Assembly: GCA_004352715.1 (NCBI GenBank)
Contig: SCFE01000029.1
Coordinates: 480,979 to 544,978 of the forward strand
Source of the DNA: Hofstenia miamia
Taxonomy: Eukaryota > Xenacoelomorpha > Acoela
Direction: 5' to 3'
Length of the DNA stretch: 64,000 nt
The notes below the pieces were generated by a model. It was not told the DNA's origin. It did no database searches and worked only from the letters and a program-made list of their open reading frames with translations. This document shows positions 34,293 to 46,042 of the stretch, piece after piece; position 1 is the stretch's first letter; each line of letters opens with the position of its first letter. A program made the translations under genes and the position numbers.

Positions 34293-37200
34293 ATGGAGAA
34301 AATTCGCGGTGTGGTTCAAAACTATGCGTGGGGTTGTGTTGGTAATCAGAGTCTAGCGGCCAAAATTGCTTCCCTTAATCTCTCACAGCCTTTGGAAGAA
34401 GAGAAGCCTACAGCAGAGTTGTGGTTCGGCTGTCATTCTCAGGGAATGGCTGTTGTAGAAAGCTCTGGCATTTCACTCAGCGAACATATTTCCCAAAATT
34501 CTAGTCTGTATTCAAATCATAAGAGTCTTTCGTTTCTAATGAAAATATTGTCAGCTGCCAAACTTTTATCTATTCAAGCCCCCCCTGATAAAAGTTGGGC
34601 TCTCAAGCTTCATCAACAAAATCCTTCCATGTACAAGGTGTGTTTTAAACCCTAAAATTTTTCATTGGATGCTAAACGGGGTCTGTAATATTAATCATAA
34701 ATTTTGCATGAGTCTCTTATAAATTTGCTTATTGCACTAATCAGAATTCTTTGCATGTATTATGGTATCAGTTCCTGAGATATCGCTTTAGGATGACAAT
34801 CATAAACCTGAAAGTCTTTTGGTTTTGTCTGATACCTTCGAAGGTCTCTGCGGGTTCAGATCTCCTACCGATATCTTCAAAGATTTATCATCAATAAGAA
34901 ATCATTTTCCTAAGTTATTCAATCAAGTCTTTCCGGATGAAACATTTTTAGCTTTGGACTCCCACCCAGGTGCACTTCAGGAGAACTTTGCTGCTCTAAT
35001 GACTGCACCTGCAGAAAATGTAGCACATCTCATAGAAGCACTTATTAAAAATGATGTCGACATTCCGAAAAGGAGTCTATTGAGTCTACTCAATTCACAT
35101 TTTCCTAATGATCGTGGAGTCCTATGTGCTTATTTCATGCATCACAATGTACTAAAGAAAGGTTTGTAAATTACAATATCTTGTGTTGATTTTACTTTCA
35201 GTATGTTTTGCATATATAATCGGTATCATAAACTTCGTAGGTGATTATACTAGTTTCATTTCATAAAATGTCGGTGTGAAAAAGTTCAATTCATTCAATC
35301 AAATTAGCATATTTTTCAATGTTTTTCATTTTTGTTTTTTGCAAGGTTATCGTAAAGTAGCATTAAAACATTTTTAGCTTAGTTGTAATACAAAAAGGCG
35401 GTACATTCGATTCAACCTTGTGTTTAAGTATATAATGAATCGTAGTCTTACAGCCCTGAAAATGATGCGATTTAACAAGAGCAGATTTTGGAGGAATTCT
35501 CTGGCTAGAAGAGTGGATCAACATAACTATAGTATCGGGCAAAAAAAATGAGACTGAAAATACTTGAATTATCTTGGCAACGGATAAACTTAAAATTGTA
35601 AGTAATATATGAACTTAAAGGTCAGACAAAGTGCTTTTAACTACATTTACTAAAAATCAATTTGTTTCCCTCTGCTAAGGATAACTTGTGAGAGTCTTTG
35701 TGAAATTGACATGACCAAATTGAACCTCACTTCTGATGTCACCATCTCTTGACTTTCCATTACATACTGCTTCAAATCTTCCAAATTTTTTGGATATGTT
35801 TTCTCCACAAAGTCTTTGAATGTGCCAGACATTTTCAATGGGTGATAGGTCTGCTGAGTTTAGGGCCATTGCAAAACTTGGACTGTATTGTCCTGCATCC
35901 AGTTTTTCGTAAAATTGGACGTGTGAGGACGTGCGCCGTCTTGTTGAAAGATCCAGGTCTCCGGATATAAAGCATCAGCATAAGGGATGAACTCTTATAA
36001 CATTCGGCAATGTGTTGGACCATTGATGTTTCCAGGGCCATCCACGATTTGGAGATAGAAACCCCTTAACGAAAGTGCTCTCTGAACCATCAGTTTTTTA
36101 GGAAATGTTGGATCCGAAACTGTCGGTTTTTTGCCATTTTTCGAATACCAATCTTTAACCTTATTTCGGTGCATTTGAAAAATGCTCTCGTCTGTAATCC
36201 AGACATCATGAAAATCATAATCTTTCCAGTCATTGGCAAAAATCAGTTTTTTTAATTCGTGGGTTTCAGTGATTCCCATGGTTTTTCTTGGCGTTTTCTT
36301 TGATATGTTGATTCTCTTCAATGACCGTCTTATTGTACTTTCGTTTACTTTCAGGCGATTTTCTGTCTGAAGCCTGTTTGCAATTTTCTTTGCAGAAATG
36401 AAAGGATTTCAAAGGGCGATTGAAGAAACTTTTCTGGCTACGTTGCTCTTAATTTTTCGTGGTCGCCCACTTCCCGGCTTTCGATCTTCGTGTTCGCCAT
36501 TTTGAATCTTCTTCAATTTCCTATAGTGTGTAGCTCTTGATATTTGTGAGATGTTGTATAAGTATTGAATATTGTTGCACGTTGACATAGCGAGCTAGCG
36601 AGGTCTACGTTTAGCAAAATGCGTTTATGTTTCTGTTGTTAAAAATACCTTTCAAAATTGCAAATCACAAATGAAAACACACAGTTCTGACTTAATGCTT
36701 AGAATGCTTATTTAGCGAGCTGCAATTTTTGTCAAATAAACTTTGCTCAAAAATCAGTAGTTTTGACGGTACAGAGAATGAAAGCAATACTATCAGAGTT
36801 TCATTTTTTTCCCCGATACTATATAATAATAGAAAAAGAAGAATAGATTTAACCAAAATAAATGGTGTCTACAAAGGTAAAATAACATATTTACAAACAA
36901 AAAAGGGAAAGAGAAATGGAGTTAAAATTAGATGCTAGGGTGACAAGAGGAGCAAATGCAGAAAGAAAATTAGTTGCATTTAGATGTTTGGAATTTTAGC
37001 AGGTGACTACAAATCGAGTTCAAGATTAGAAATGATGAAATTCGCTGATGGAAGTACACAATAGAAAAAGTTTTTAGTGCAGGTAGCTTTGTGAATATGA
37101 GGTAAAAGAAAGCGAACTTTAGAAGATGATCGTGATCCACTCATAGAGAGAGAGAATTTTACGAAATCAAATACATCGAAATTATAGAAGCCGAGTAGCC

Positions 37201-40200
37201 ATTTATTGATAAAAATTTGCTCAAGGAATTTTAGGTNTGAAAGGAAGGCCATTGGGAAATGACCATAAAGGGGCTCGAATACCTTAGAGGTCAGAAGAAA
37301 ATATGCGTGTGTCATGAGTAGGGCAATAAAAAGTCCTTTTGCAGTCTGTTTAAAAGTAGAGGGTTTTCAAACCTGAGTGCAGTTAAATAGGAAGTCCTAA
37401 GGTCATAAAAATTCATATTTTTGTTTTTTGTTAATATTTGTGAATGAAATGTCATAAAAGTCATATTTTGGCATAGTTTCATTAAAATTTAGAAAAATAC
37501 TTAAAACTTAATGCTGGATTGCGACTGCTTTAAATCATTTGAACTAAATCATATATATTCATTCAATTTCAATTAATGTACTTATTGGCCTAACCCCGAG
37601 AAGTTTAATTGCTAGCTAATTGTTGTCCCACTCGACCAACTGGTCAACGCGTTTCTAGGACTGTATCTCATCTGTTATTTTTCAAGAAGATGGGGCTCCG
37701 ATGGGAATACGATTGCCACCAAAATCGTCAGATCTATCCCCAGTGCATTATTATTTGCGTTGTGGATTGAAGACACGGGTCTACCATGATTTCGTACCAC
37801 AATATCTTGATGACCTGAAGAAAATTGCTCAATGAGTTGCACCATGCTGTGTGTGAAAGATGTGAGCTTGTAATGGTAGTTTCTTTCAAAACTTTTTGTG
37901 ACACTAATAATTCGCTTTATTGAGTATTCAATAATGTTTAAATTAATTGCAGTCAAGCTTTTAAAAATTAAAATGGAATTAACTTATGATGCACCCTCTA
38001 CATTATTGTTTACTTTTTTGAACTAAATGGCAATGTTTATAAACTAGTACTACAAAATATTCGTGAACAATATAGAAACTAGCAAATACAAGAGGAAATG
38101 CTGCAATTACTTCCATTTGAAATTGCATACAAAAGAAAATATTAATGACATTTTTTCTAATTTCTCAACAATTACGAGACCTTTTTATGACATTATCATA
38201 TGAAATTTTATATGAAGAACCAATAAACTTGACATTCGAAAGGACTCTCTCAACATCTGCATTAACAAAACTCTCTCTGAGATGAAGATGAAAAATGTTT
38301 GCATTCAGAACATCAGCAATTTCCAGAATTGATAATAATAAACTCAGTTTTATCCGGGCCCTGATAATCATAGCATACTGCATTTCAATTGTGAAGCAAA
38401 CAAATATATTTAAATAATTTGATTCTCGTTATTTTTTACGTACATTATTTATATTCTAGTTAAAAATAGTGAAAGTGTGGGTAAATATTACCATATTACA
38501 ATAACTTTTAACCTTGTTTATTTATTTGTTGATGATTTCAAGCACATTTCAAACATGTGAGAATGTTCCTCTTTAGACGGCATCGCAGATAGTTGAAACA
38601 CAGTCACTTCTATAAAAATCTCTAATCAATTCAAAATTTAGGAGAGACCTCCCCCTGTGCCCCCTTGTTTGCGCCCTTGCTTGAGACTAGAAATTAAATT
38701 TATAATCCATTCATAACTAAGCTCATTTTTCGTTTACTGCCAATTGTGCATTAGCCAATTTTTAATCATTTCCAACGGAATAATTTTTGGATGAACTTGG
38801 CCCATATGTCGAGCATTGTCACTTTGTAATTGTGAACAAGTATTTCGCTGTTTTGCTGTATAGAGCTCAGTGTGGAAGAGATTATTTTTAATTCGTTTGT
38901 TCCTCATCATATTAAATAATTATGCAAAGTATGCCTCTCAGCGGCACAAAAACGATTCAACTACTTTCATTTGAATTTTACCATACGCTAATGATATTTG
39001 TAATAATTTAATAAAGCTTAGATTAATAGTTAAAAATCTAATATTTCACACGTTGCCCACAAGTTTTATAATTACTGAAATCAAAGAATAAGGGTTCGAA
39101 TTTGAGTTGTTGTCCAATTTTTATCGTTACTCTTGCCAATATTCAGGCTGGTGAAAGAATCAATACATACCCAATTCCAAGAGATTCGCTCAAGTATATA
39201 TATTAATTCAAATAAAAACGTTTCGACTATATTATAGTCATCGTCAGTTTACAAAATGGGGTAAAAAACAATTTTTAATATACTACACTATAAGTTAATT
39301 GTATTACTTACACTAAAAAACTTTCATTTCATTTTTCACCAAATTGCATTGGTTGTTTAAAATGTTTCCTTTATTATGTTGTTTTATAATTATTGCCTCA
39401 CAGATCTTAGTGTGGGTAGTTCTCATAGGTATTTCAAATTTTTTTTCCTTCAATTCGTGATGGTTTTTGAATATATATATATATATATATATAATCTGTC
39501 TTCTTGAAGGTTAATGGATTTCAAAATTGTGCCAATTAAATGTTTTCTACAAACTTCAATAACATGATATTTTCCGATACCACGGTATTTTCGATAGTGA
39601 AATGCAGAAATGTTGATACAAAATTCGAAGAACGACACATTTTTGTACAATAAAATAATTTACTATTTAGAACGCTATGCTCTAAATTTGCATTTAGTGT
39701 CATATTTCTCAGATAAAATGCCAACCTAAATTCTAATGATCTCTAAAGATGAGTAAAATAGACAACTAGAGATTTTCAACATATCTTCATATACAAAGAT
39801 AATTTCGTTAAAATTAATTTCAATACTAACGTTGGCTGCATCCAATTCAGTAGCAATTTTCTATGATTACTCTGGTAGACCCTACTTCTGAGCTAATATT
39901 TTGTATTTTCGAAATATCTCCGCGATCCATGGATCGCATTTTCATATCCACGAAAAATTCTGATGAACCCACACTTGCCACATTGTTGTCCAAACAGTTT
40001 TTATATGTGTAAATTTAGATAATTTCAAAAAACGTTTTTCACAACACAAATGCTGAAAGCATACAGACATTGTTGTTTACATTTCTTTCCATCAACACTG
40101 ACAGATTGCCAAATGTTTGTTTTGCCTTTTCTCTGTGTTTTGGCAAATATTGACATATCGCATGAAATAGTTAGTATGGCGTCATAGGTGAACACTCACA

Positions 40201-41504
40201 CATTGAAGCATGGGGTGATACAGGAAAATGCATTTCATATTCCATATACAAGCCTGATTATCATATTAAGTTACGCAAGTGAATAATGTTCCCTCTCCAG
40301 TTTGTTAAAGGCATTTGTTGATTGCGTTTTTACATTGTACATAGTGATCCTGATCTTCCCGCCATTTTTTTACTGGGGTACAACAAATTTTATAAAACAG
40401 AAGTTATGAGTTTAGCTTCCAATTTTATTTAAATATCAATAACATACAGAAATATGTACAGGTCATTGTTGCAGGAAGTGTTCAAACTGTTCTCCTAAAN
40501 TCTGGGAGTTCTGTACAATTCATTGCGGATTGTTCCCCATAACCAAAAGTCTAACACAGATAAATCTGGACTTCTGGGCGGCCAAGTAATAGGCCCTGCA
40601 CGACCAATCCAGTGGTTATTTAATTGAATGCAATGACAAATGACACGATGGTTGCTATTTCAATGTTAGTAAAATCGCGATAATCCATTTTCTTTCATAA
40701 CTTTCAAATAAACTGTGAAAGGATGATTTCTAAATATCTACGATTTTGAAGTGACAAGCTAAGCAGGGAACAGTTAATATGGATTTCTTTTCAAATCAAG
40801 CAAGTTAAGACAAAAAACGGCGGGAAGATCAGGATCACTCTGTACATACACTTTTTATGATGTCATTTTTTTAAGAATGACCAAGTCTGAGTTTTTGAAA
40901 TTTTAGAAATGTCTTTTTAATAGGGAAGTTCGATTTCTCGGAAAAAAAATTTTTATATGATTTTTATAGAAAACATTTGTAATATTGTGCTTTTTGGTAT
41001 AATCTTAGACTTAGCATTTTAATCATACGCAATCAGATTAAATTTGATTTTTTAGGTGAAGTTATGTGGATCTCCCCACGTACTCCTCATTCGTACATTT
41101 GTGGTGAAGGGGTTGAAATCATGGCACTTTCAGACAATGTCCTCCGCGCTGGTCTCACACCGAAAAAGCTCGACATTCCTAATCTCTTAGCTCTATTGGA
41201 TTACTCATGTTCATCTGACGTCAGCAAATTTAGACTGCATGGTGAGGAAATTTCTCCTGGCGTTGTTAAATACCAGCCTCTTGAAATAGATGATTTCGCC
41301 TACTACAACCTAAATCTCATTCAGGGCCCATTCGAATTTCAAATAAGCACAAGTCCTCAGTTAGCGCTTGTCCTATCGGGTAGAATATCCATTAATGAAT
41401 GTGAGTTCCCCGAAGGGCAGTGCGTGTTATTGCAGCCTAACCAGGCATATAGTTTTATTTCGATGACGCCAAATGCACACGTTGTTGTATGTTTTTCACA
41501 ATAA
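34293..41504 (+). CDS. MPI: Mannose-6-phosphate isomerase (3 exons)
   Basis: Exons 34293-34637, 34792-35161 and 41056-41504 join in phase (0, then 1) to give 387 aa, somewhat shorter than human MPI (423). The cytosolic, zinc-dependent type I enzyme interconverts mannose 6-phosphate and fructose 6-phosphate, feeding GDP-mannose and glycosylation. Visible signatures: NYAWG at the N-terminus, TAELWFG, LLSIQAPPDK, NHKPE at the start of exon 2, FEGLCGFR, PHSYICGEGVE and the strongly conserved SDNVLRAGLTPK in exon 3. Family zinc ligands are Gln and His of QxH, Glu of NHKPE and His of PHxY. Here QAH reads QAP, so one ligand is missing. A poly(A) signal AATAAA (41500-41505) overlaps the stop. Intron 2 (5.9 kb) is full of transposons. 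Confidence 0.92.
35528..36823 (-). mobile_element. Tc1-like element (DD34E type) in MPI intron 2
   Basis: TIRs of about 28 bp: TAGTATCGGGCAAAAAAAA on the left (from 35530), its complement on the right ending at 36821. Both ends are flanked by TA. Length 1.29 kb. The transposase is on the minus strand, listed separately. The same element occurs, split, at 28865-29401 and 31361-31899. Confidence 0.9.
35650..36615 (-). pseudogene. Tc1-like transposase, nearly full length, frameshifted
   Basis: In order on the minus strand: N-terminal helices (ISRATHYRKL), hook GSGRPRK (about 36480), second helix-turn-helix with NESTIRRSLKRINI, then the catalytic core. DVWITDESIF (about 36200) gives the first Asp. 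FQQDGARPHTS (about 35935) gives the second. SPIENVW (about 35840) gives the Glu. It ends KTYPKNLEDLKQYVMES...LSRGKQIDF. Only a few frameshifts or stops interrupt it, so the insertion is fairly young. The enzyme would cut and paste the element at TA dinucleotides. Confidence 0.85.
36824..37399. repeat. Flanking sequence duplicated at 29402-30360
   Basis: Continues the direct match to the contig at 28865-30360 beyond the transposon end, with a jump at the single N (37237). A minus-strand 102-aa frame (37007-37315) and its counterpart at 29586-29894 are similar, but I recognise no protein family. Confidence 0.75.
37682..37875 (+). pseudogene. Transposase C-terminal fragment
   Basis: The plus strand reads FQEDGAPMGIRLPPKSSDLSPVHYYLRCGLK, then VPQYLDDLKKIAQ. 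This is the mariner/IS630 pattern F(Q)QDGAPPH, W(P)PxSPDLxPxDyxLWGxLK, with the His and Trp lost. Short relic inside MPI intron 2. Confidence 0.6.
38170..38300 (-). pseudogene. Possible hAT dimerisation-domain fragment
   Basis: The minus strand reads ESFVNADVERVLSNVKFIGSSYKIS, which resembles the hAT C-terminal dimerisation motif (SNADVERxFS...K...R). Nothing else of hAT is seen nearby. Confidence 0.35.
39217..39480 (-). mobile_element. 3' end of a Penelope-like retroelement (candidate)
   Basis: A minus-strand frame from about 39472 down to a TAG near 39313 reads RTTHTKICEAIIIKQHNKGN then ILNNQCN. The EAxxIK...LN pattern is that of the C-terminal GIY-YIG endonuclease region of Penelope-like elements. 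Just after the stop lies a hammerhead-like core (39221-39247), which such elements are known to carry. The body of the element upstream is not recognisable and a TA tract interrupts it. Confidence 0.45.
39221..39247 (-). ncRNA. Hammerhead-ribozyme-like core
   Basis: On the minus strand CTGACGA (39247-39241) is followed by a self-complementary stem TGACTATAATATAGTC (39240-39225) and then GAAAC (39224-39220). This reproduces the conserved CUGANGA, stem II, GAAA arrangement. A short CG/CG stem III with an AATC site near 39190 is conceivable but weak. Activity not shown. Confidence 0.45.
40338..40844 (-). mobile_element. Deleted mariner-type element with TIRs
   Basis: Inverted ends CATAGTGATCCTGATCTTCC (from 40340) and the complement of CAGAGTGATCCTGATCTTCC (ending 40842) are flanked by TA on both sides. 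The minus strand keeps a piece of transposase C-terminus, WPPRSPDLSVLDFWLWGTIR (about 40580-40520). The element is 503 bp as assembled, but a contig join (N at 40500) lies inside, so part may be missing. Confidence 0.8.
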
Positions 41505-43475
41505 ATAGAAGTTCGGTTACACTTCTAACTCAGTTGTTAAATTTTTTATGAATGTTTCTCTAAAAATCATGTCTACCATTGCACAAGCCTTGTAACCGAA
41601 TGTTCTGTTTAGCACGAAGTTAATTTACTAACTGCGTGATTCTTACTGTAATTTAGATTTTTCAATTTGTATAACCAATGTAAATGTTGTTGATAATCAT
41701 TTGTAATTTATAATTCAGTAATTTCTATTAGATGTTTTCAGTAAAGTATGAATTTTTCATATAAAATAGTTTTGTTCAATTCTACTTAGTAGATTCATGT
41801 AAAGATGTTATGGAAAATCAAAAGTTCTTACCTACAGAATAAATATCACACTATTTTCTATCAAAAACTACATAAATTTTTTAAATAAATGTATTTTATC
41901 ATTGTAATTTTTTGTAACTCTAATTGCATTTAGAAACCTATACTTGAACTTTTTAATTGCCTTACTTCGTATAGTTGAACTTGGTGTTAAAACAATAGTA
42001 TAATTTTTTTTTAAAAATGTTAAAATTCATGAAATTGTCGTAACTATCACTATTGATTATACAAGCAGTCCCAAAATTTTCAAAATAGGTAAAACATTCG
42101 TTATTAAGTTAAATAGCAATAATTTGAAACAAGTAATTTATCTGCATCCCGTCACCAGATACACAAATGCAATAAATCTTCCAAGGCATGTCGGATAATT
42201 AAAATAACAGATTTCAAGAACAAGTTGTATAAAAACACGGTGTGACATAAAATTTAGTTGAGTGATTTTATTTACTGATTTCAGTCAATTTTTGGACCAA
42301 ATTTATGAATTTGAGTGCCATTTTACACACAAAACCATAGTTTTTGAGTAATTTGTATTCAAAGTTTTAGACTATTTGCAGCATTGGCACATTGAAGTTA
42401 AACCTTCTTTGCTACTCATTTCTAACATTAATGCATTAACTTCAGTTTCACTGTTGTGATGTGTTACAGTGAGTATCACAATAGGGAAAGAATATTTTTG
42501 GCATACTTTCATTCTCCATGCATATTACATAGTAACAATTCACTGTGCTTTCTCTGTAAATATCATTCCCTCTTATAAATGCAAGACTTGTGTGAATTCT
42601 TTCAGTTGCATTTTGGAATATTTTATTCTGAAAAATCAAATCTTTATACATATAGTATTTGTGCAAAAAAAATATTCTGAAGCTTATGAAATATCGTTTG
42701 CAATATAGCATTTATCAGGAAATTGGATCTTGGAACCCAAGTAATATATTCTTGGCTATTTAAAGATCAACAGAATTTGCCATTTGCTATTCTCATGTTT
42801 GACCTGAATCGAAAGATCACAATAGTGACAGTTGTTTCATCTATAAATATGGGTTTTCTTGTATGTACTGCAATCAACACAACTCTTGAACCTGCACTTC
42901 ACGGGATTGACTTCCAATACTTAAACGTCCTGATATGAAATGTGAGATAGTAGTAGTAGTAGTAGTTACGTAATTACCACCTTGTGTGATAATTTCATTC
43001 CTCACTGACTTAAAGCAGTGCTATCCTGAACTCGAAATTTTGAGTAGCAACCACAGGCATGTGTATCCTCATTTTCTGAAAGCGTATGGTATGAAACTAA
43101 TAATTAGAAAGAAAAAAAATTGCTTGCATAATTTTCGCTAATTAGCCAAAATGGCCGCCGCAATTTTAGTACTCCAGTTGTGACATTCTAGGGACTTGAT
43201 ACATTATGGAAATCACTTCATTTTGATGCTGTTTTAATTATAAGAATCATGACTAGCGAATGTCACTTTCATTTTCTTAAATTTTGAACTTTATTTTCAA
43301 AAATGAACAATATTGAGCATATTTGGGCTTTTTTTATAAAAATGGACAAAATGGAGATCATTGTTTAGATAAACTCATCCGGTACAACTATTGAAATTTT
43401 CATATTATTATCTGCAAAAAATGACCGAGTTATGATGACTCAAGTATAATGAAAATCAGAAAAATCAATTTACGG
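41505..43475. other. MPI 3' flank and unannotated DNA
   Basis: No further gene recognised. Short frames at 42448-42711 (both strands) and 42723-42938 have no family features. A (GTA)n run of about 7 units sits at 42947-42966. 43177-43475 is repeated at 45303-45600. Confidence 0.4.
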
Positions 43476-44475
43476 NNNNNNNNNNNNNNNNNNNNNNNNN
43501 NNNNNNNNNNNNNNNNNNNNNNNNNNNNNNNNNNNNNNNNNNNNNNNNNNNNNNNNNNNNNNNNNNNNNNNNNNNNNNNNNNNNNNNNNNNNNNNNNNNN
43601 NNNNNNNNNNNNNNNNNNNNNNNNNNNNNNNNNNNNNNNNNNNNNNNNNNNNNNNNNNNNNNNNNNNNNNNNNNNNNNNNNNNNNNNNNNNNNNNNNNNN
43701 NNNNNNNNNNNNNNNNNNNNNNNNNNNNNNNNNNNNNNNNNNNNNNNNNNNNNNNNNNNNNNNNNNNNNNNNNNNNNNNNNNNNNNNNNNNNNNNNNNNN
43801 NNNNNNNNNNNNNNNNNNNNNNNNNNNNNNNNNNNNNNNNNNNNNNNNNNNNNNNNNNNNNNNNNNNNNNNNNNNNNNNNNNNNNNNNNNNNNNNNNNNN
43901 NNNNNNNNNNNNNNNNNNNNNNNNNNNNNNNNNNNNNNNNNNNNNNNNNNNNNNNNNNNNNNNNNNNNNNNNNNNNNNNNNNNNNNNNNNNNNNNNNNNN
44001 NNNNNNNNNNNNNNNNNNNNNNNNNNNNNNNNNNNNNNNNNNNNNNNNNNNNNNNNNNNNNNNNNNNNNNNNNNNNNNNNNNNNNNNNNNNNNNNNNNNN
44101 NNNNNNNNNNNNNNNNNNNNNNNNNNNNNNNNNNNNNNNNNNNNNNNNNNNNNNNNNNNNNNNNNNNNNNNNNNNNNNNNNNNNNNNNNNNNNNNNNNNN
44201 NNNNNNNNNNNNNNNNNNNNNNNNNNNNNNNNNNNNNNNNNNNNNNNNNNNNNNNNNNNNNNNNNNNNNNNNNNNNNNNNNNNNNNNNNNNNNNNNNNNN
44301 NNNNNNNNNNNNNNNNNNNNNNNNNNNNNNNNNNNNNNNNNNNNNNNNNNNNNNNNNNNNNNNNNNNNNNNNNNNNNNNNNNNNNNNNNNNNNNNNNNNN
44401 NNNNNNNNNNNNNNNNNNNNNNNNNNNNNNNNNNNNNNNNNNNNNNNNNNNNNNNNNNNNNNNNNNNNNNNNNNN
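43476..44475. other. Assembly gap, exactly 1000 N
   Basis: Fixed-length gap with a (TA)n tract on its right edge. Confidence 0.95.
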
Positions 44476-44709
44476 ATTATATATATATATATATATGGAT
44501 GTGGGCGCTACGTATTATTTTGAAACAAGACTGGTTCTGATATTAGCTATGGCTTAAGCATGTAGTTTACTGACACTGATATGAACTGGCCGGAACCGGG
44601 TCTCATTTTCTCTTGGAAGAACTGCTAATATCAACCTGAAAATAATATCAGATATTGCAAAACCCCCAAATTGAAATGGCATATAAATCCAATTTTTACA
44701 ATGTTTTTC

Positions 44710-44744
<35 letters not shown>

Positions 44745-45302
44745 GTTTGGTCAACAAAATGCTCTTTTTAATCTATTAGGTGTACCTTTGTTATAAACTT
44801 ATGGCATACATGTATTAAGTAATAGTTTTAGAATCTAAATCCAGCTTAAGCAGAACACTTCTTAAGAAACTTGACATACAGTTAGTATTTCAGCTGAGAT
44901 TGCAAACAGACTATTGAATTTTTAGGGCATAAAAATGCATTTTGCTAGGAATCACTCGCATAGCTGTACTATCAGCTGAAATACTTTGTAGCATAGTGTT
45001 GCACTACTTTTCAGTATTTGAACTTATTCTTTTTAATCAAGTTAATTTGCATCTTGGACAGCATGATCTTTACTCCAACGCACAATAGGCTTTTCGTAAA
45101 GGTTTTTCTACTAGAGACGCCTAAATACTGAAACCTGGAGAAAAAGTATCCATGACAATGAATTCGACCTCTCGAAAGCTCTTGATCCATAGTATTTTAC
45201 TACAAAAAAGTGAAATTTCGACATTTTTAATAATGATAGTATAGGTCGCATTTCTAAGTACATGTACAATGGTATGCAACGAGTTAAGCTTAATAAATCG
45301 TN

Positions 45303-45600
45303 GTTGTGACATTCTAGGGACTTGATACATTATGGAAATCACTTCATTTTGATGCTGTTTTAATTATAAGAATCATGACTAGCGAATGTCACTTTCATTT
45401 TCTTAAATTTTGAACTTTATTTTCAAAAATGAACAATATTGAGCATATTTGGGCTTTTTTTATAAAAATGGACAAAATGGAGATCATTGTTTAGATAAAC
45501 TCATCCGGTACAACTATTGAAATTTTCATATTATTATCTGCAAAAAATGACCGAGTTATGATGACTCAAGTATAATGAAAATCAGAAAAATCAATTTACG
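45303..45600. repeat. Copy of 43177-43475
   Basis: Starts right after the N at 45302 and matches 43177-43475 base for base as far as I can see. It then continues past the point where the other copy meets the 1000-N gap. Confidence 0.9.
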
Positions 45601-45765
45601 GAAAATACAAAAAAATAATATAATAACTATATATATTTGCGATTGGGTTTGTGCTAAAAAGGTGTCCCACAGGGAGCAATTTTGAGTCCCTTACAATTAA
45701 ATATTTTGCTTAAATTATTTGTCAGATTAAGGAATTTGTAACGCTTTGGAATATGGAGATTGCAC

Positions 45766-45811
<46 letters not shown>

Positions 45812-46042
45812 CCAAATTATATTTATTTATATTTCTTTCTCTGAAACCTTTGTATTTAGATGTTTGCTGAAATATTACGAAATCTTCACTTTCAATTTCT
45901 TTTGACAATCAAAGAAAAAGATGTGTTTGGTTCTTAATTTAGAAAAAATTATTAATACATGTCGTATTTTTACAAGTTTTTCCATTTCAACTCTTTTGGA
46001 AGCTTTTGTTAATAATTTCAACGTCAATGTTTGTGTGCAATN

